Source: Rodentolepis nana
Lineage: Eukaryota; Platyhelminthes; Cestoda; Cyclophyllidea; Hymenolepididae
Assembly (NCBI GenBank): GCA_900617975.1
Contig: UZAE01013598.1
Coordinates: forward strand, 1-11,576
DNA length: 11,576 nucleotides
Reading direction: 5' to 3'
Below, in pieces: positions 9,168 to 11,576 of this stretch. The position numbers and the translations under genes were made by a program. The notes beneath the pieces were generated by a model, which saw nothing but the letters and a program-made list of their open reading frames with translations, was not told the DNA's origin and ran no database searches. Numbering within the stretch: the first letter of the stretch is position 1; each line of letters starts with the position of its first letter.

Positions 9168-9196
9168 CCCCCCCCCCCCCCCCCCCCCCCCCCCCC
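9168..9196. repeat. Poly(C) run of 29 bases
   Basis: A homopolymer of 29 C in an otherwise AT-rich context; the length as read may be affected by sequencing or assembly error. Confidence 0.9.
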
Positions 9197-9535
9197 ACCG
9201 CCTTTGCCCACCTACTAACCAATAATAATTATTTATATAATGAAGATAGAATGGAATTGCAGACCTTTAGGCCTTGGCAAAAAATGTGCAATCTAGTTCC
9301 CATGGCACACGAACATTCTGTAAACGTGTGTCAACCAACCAATTTGATTGGAAGTCCTAAAAACCACCTATCCAATGACCATGTCAGTGTGTGCATCCCA
9401 TAACATTACATCTATTGGGTGCTCTTCCGTTTTTTTTCGTCTGAAGAAGAACAAGACCTATGAGTGAAATTAAGAGCTTCAAATTGAAAGAGCTGTGCAT
9501 GTGTTTAACAAATCGCGAACTAGTCCAAAACTCAC

Positions 9536-9601
9536 TTTTAATCCTTTTCAGGTCACAGTTTTGAACATAAACCAGATTAAAAGGCTGACCTTTGTGAAAC
9601 T
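9536..9601 (-). CDS. Candidate internal coding exon, 21 full codons (same gene)
   Basis: On the minus strand a strong acceptor (ATTTGTCTTAACAG) precedes 9601, and AAAA followed by GTGAGTT is a donor after 9536. Only one frame is open: 2 bases, 21 codons, 1 base. The peptide starts FHKGQPFNLVYVQNCDLKRI, ending in Lys. It has a hydrophobic core (FNLVYV) flanked by polar residues, unlike the disordered downstream exons, so it could be the edge of a folded domain; no family is recognised. It enters and leaves in phase 1. Its exit phase fits the microexon at 7026-7048, and a candidate exon at 11393-11425 could supply its entry phase. The other two frames contain stops before the donor. Confidence 0.52.
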
Positions 9602-9764
9602 CTGTTAAGACAAATAATCCAAATCGCGCCCCATTTGAGATTTTCGGCTAAGTCAGTGATTTCCTGGGAAATTGAATGCATCAAGTTTGATTTCAAGGTA
9701 AGATTTAGCTTTCTTTGGATCTTCAATTCTTGAATTTCCTAATATTTGTATTGCCTATACTCTA

Positions 9765-9769
<5 letters not shown>

Positions 9770-9831
<62 letters not shown>
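9770..9831. repeat. (AT)n microsatellite, 62 bases
   Basis: About 31 perfect AT units, the longest simple repeat in the window; likely polymorphic and able to extrude as a cruciform. Confidence 0.95.
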
Positions 9832-9833
<2 letters not shown>

Positions 9834-9973
9834 CGGTTGTCATCGAAATTCATTTTTGGTTGCTGAGGGGCTGAAAAGTCTTCTACCGCTTAGAGGGACT
9901 GTGAAACTCAAAATATGTGATGAATGTTAAGCGGAATAGGTGCCTTTCCAGCCTTATAATAAATTTTTTCAAG

Positions 9974-9988
9974 ACGTCAATTTGACGT
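9974..9988. promoter_or_regulatory. Perfect 7-base palindrome of CRE-like half-sites
   Basis: ACGTCAA, one T, TTGACGT: two inverted arms each containing a TGACGT/ACGTCA half-site as recognised by CREB/ATF bZIP proteins. It lies about 100 bases from the CpG patch at 10065-10200. Function is inferred from the motif alone. Confidence 0.3.
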
Positions 9989-10064
9989 AGCAATGCCATT
10001 TTTCAAAGTCGTTGGAAATGCCAACTTCGAAGTGCTGAAATTCTACTTAGAGCAGGTGCACTGA

Positions 10065-10200
10065 GAAAACACGTGTCCGTTTACACAAAGCAAGTTAGGA
10101 CACGCAAGGGCTTACACACGTACGAGAGAGCGCCAAATTGACCAATCAGTTTCATCCCCATGTATTTAGCGCAGTCGCGCTTTCTGTCGCTCTCTCTCTC
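10065..10200. promoter_or_regulatory. CpG-enriched, CCAAT-containing patch; possible promoter
   Basis: Contains ACACGTGTCCG, ACACACGTACGAGAGAGCGC, GACCAATCAG (about 10140-10149), a TATA-like TGTATTTAGC about 20 bases further on, AGCGCAGTCGCGC, and a CT-rich stretch (TCGCTCTCTCTCTCC). The order CCAAT, TATA-like, pyrimidine tract would suit transcription to the right, but no convincing plus-strand exon follows. Confidence 0.33.
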
Positions 10201-10538
10201 CTCCTCTTTCTACACGAAGACAAGAAAAAAATTTAATTAAGTCGAAAAGTACAGACGGCCTAAAAAGCCTGGGTGGTCAGGTGGGAAGATAAACCCACCG
10301 ATCGAATCCCCTGGAGAAAAATTTTATATCCCCCCACCCTCCCGAAATTCGCATCTTCGCAGATTTGTTTTAAACTACTGGATATTTTTATTGGCCTAAG
10401 AAGAGAATCAATCTCCTATTTCCTTTCAACTTTCTTAACTAAATTAATCTGGCAACGATAAATAAGGACCATCACTCAATAGGAAGTTATCATTGAACAG
10501 ATTCGAAGTTAAACGAACTTTTATTGAAAGCTTAAAAG

Positions 10539-10858
10539 ATTTTATTTATTTCAAATGCCAGGCGTTTTGATAGTTATCATTAGGCCTTAGCTGACTTCAA
10601 ACTTCACAGAGGGGAGAAACATCAAAGTGAGAAAAATTCAAGAGGGGAACCGAAGAGTGATTTGCTGATGTAAAAAAGACTGACACAATGATAGAGAGTA
10701 GGGCAAGGTGAGTACTGTAGAAGTGGTCGAATATGACATAGAGTGGGATGATGGTAGTTTGAAGTGAGAAGTTAACTGCGGGTTAATAGACTTCTTTGTC
10801 GTATGAGTATACGGTGCCCAGGGTGCACCACGTGGAGGTAAGTCTATCGCACGCCCCT
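10539..10858 (-). repeat. Interspersed repeat, right copy (opposite orientation to 533-810)
   Basis: This is the longer copy of the family. On the plus strand it runs from ATTTTATTTATTTCAAATG to TCTATCGCACGCCCCT. Similarity to the reverse complement of 533-810 is strong in the last 100 bases (GTTTGAAGTGAGAAG onward) and patchier in the first 200, where it has roughly 40 extra bases. It contains GTGGAGGTAAGT, a splice-donor-like block conserved in the left copy. No target-site duplication is obvious at either end. Confidence 0.85.
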
Positions 10859-11392
10859 AAAGCATAATAGATACTTTCTCCGTAGTTACAAATCAAAATT
10901 TGGCCAAGTTGATGTGTACCACGTGTGTGATGAATCAGTTAATACGATAGAAACTGTGAAATTGTGTCCGAATAAAACAAACGCTTTTTAGACGCATGAT
11001 TTATGATGAAAATCACATTCTTCAACCTTGACATTGGTCGTTTTAACATCCATGAGTCATGTCGTGAAATATGATTCATACAAGTGTCTGCTAAAAAGGT
11101 TGTTAAAGGAAAGCGAAACCCTGTAAACGATATCCTTTCGACTATATAGAAAGGTACTTTCGCAATGTTGACATTTACTTCATTTGGAGAATACTATTTT
11201 GAAAGCGATAACATATTGTTCTGATATTTACACGAAGATACTGAAACTCGCTACTCTCTCTTCAAGTACTTTTCTGCAAAATCTATGCAGTCACTTTTTC
11301 AATTTCTGAAATGTTTATTATCTTCATAATTAACCAGATAGTACTATATTATCTTCAATATGACTGCCTCGATTGAGTTCATTTTGACCTAC

Positions 11393-11425
11393 TCGAAACC
11401 TCCGCACACACAAGTGGCCGCAAAT
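11393..11425 (-). CDS. Weak candidate 33-base exon upstream in the same gene
   Basis: On the minus strand AAACACTGTTCCAG is a good acceptor before 11425, and TTTCGA followed by GTAGGTC is a moderate donor after 11393. In the frame required by the exon at 9536-9601 (phase 1 in, phase 1 out) it reads LRPLVCAEVS and then a Lys completed across the junction. The segment is GC-richer than its flanks. Two other frames are also open here, so the fit could be accidental, about a one-in-three chance by phase alone. If it is wrong, the true upstream exon lies elsewhere or outside the window. Confidence 0.22.
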
Positions 11426-11530
11426 CTGGAACAGTGTTTACATATGAATAAGAAGAAAACAAGGTATAATAAATAAAAAGTACATTAGGAGGAAGGGACG
11501 CTTAATTTGACAGGTTCAAGGTCAATGTTT

Positions 11531-11576
11531 CTCGCCTCCCCTCGCCTCCCCTCCCCCCTCCCCTCCCCTCCCCCCT
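11531..11576. repeat. C/T-rich tract (CCTCCCCT-like units) at the window end
   Basis: Imperfect tandem CTCGCCTCCC units followed by CCCCTCCC units. The tract continues past the window. The complementary strand is G-rich with many G3-G6 runs. Confidence 0.9.

Larger units (their letters stand above)
7049..9535 (-). other. Intron of about 2.5 kb containing a CpG/CCAAT patch and C-rich tracts (inferred)
   Basis: This lies between the candidate exons at 9536-9601 and 7026-7048. It holds C-rich tracts at 7783-7810 and 9168-9196, a (CA)n repeat at 8485-8507 and the CpG-enriched patch at 8520-8760. Several short minus-strand open stretches exist (for example 8247-8345 and 8381-8620), but none has a complete set of phase-compatible splice sites. 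Confidence 0.35.
9602..11392. other. Upstream noncoding stretch or intron
   Basis: If the 33-base exon at 11393-11425 is real, this is a 1.8 kb intron; otherwise it is undivided upstream sequence. It carries a 62-base (AT)n tract, a small CRE-like palindrome at 9974-9988, a CpG/CCAAT patch at about 10065-10200, and one copy of the interspersed repeat at 10539-10858. No well-supported coding exon was found. From 10859 to 11392 I see only AT-rich sequence without distinctive structure. Confidence 0.4.

Noticed and set aside
10260..10320. tRNA-like or Pol III box-like sequence (GGGTGGTCAGGTGGG and GATCGAATCCCC)
   Set aside because: There is no cloverleaf pairing around it and the box matches are poor; not enough to call a tRNA or tRNA-derived SINE.

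Overview
This window looks like nuclear DNA from an animal, not from a prokaryote or a virus. It is AT-rich (my estimate is 35-37% GC). It has no long uninterrupted ORF, many microsatellites, an interspersed repeat family, and short GC-richer open stretches bounded by GT/AG splice signals. A compact-to-medium invertebrate genome with kilobase introns fits; a flatworm is one possibility, but nothing seen here proves a taxon.

The main content is one partial, spliced, protein-coding gene on the minus strand, running from high to low coordinates. I built it by eye from splice signals, open frame and phase. Three exons are well supported: 6095-5877 (73 codons), 5495-5408 (29 codons plus 1 base) and 1284-980 (2 bases plus 101 codons). 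Their phases join without a frame break (0 to 0, then 1 to 1). Two more exons upstream keep the frame: 9601-9536 (66 bases) and a 23-base microexon at 7048-7026. A weaker 33-base candidate lies at 11425-11393. The joined product of the five better exons is about 234 residues with no stop. It is rich in Ser, Pro, Tyr and acidic residues and carries a Gln run followed by 17 Glu. No enzymatic domain or named family is recognisable, so no gene symbol is given. It reads like a disordered linker or cytoplasmic tail with tyrosine motifs. Neither the 5' nor the 3' end of the gene is visible.

The remainder is intron or flank. An unclassified repeat of about 280-320 bases occurs as an inverted pair at 533-810 and 10539-10858, with a third, truncated copy at the left edge (1-75). 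Simple repeats include (ATAG)n, (AG)n, two (AT)n tracts (31 and 62 bases), a 29-base C run, (CA)n and C/T-rich tracts. Three CpG-enriched patches with CCAAT boxes (about 1340-1460, 8520-8760 and 10065-10200) stand out from the AT-rich background and may be promoters or enhancers inside the locus. The patch at 1340-1460 lies just upstream of an ATG that reads in frame into the 1284-980 exon, so a short alternative N-terminus is possible.

I see no rRNA, tRNA, CRISPR array, or intact transposon with coding capacity. I found no convincing new system; the best material is the spliced gene with its GC-AG intron and microexon, the repeat family and the CpG/CCAAT patches.
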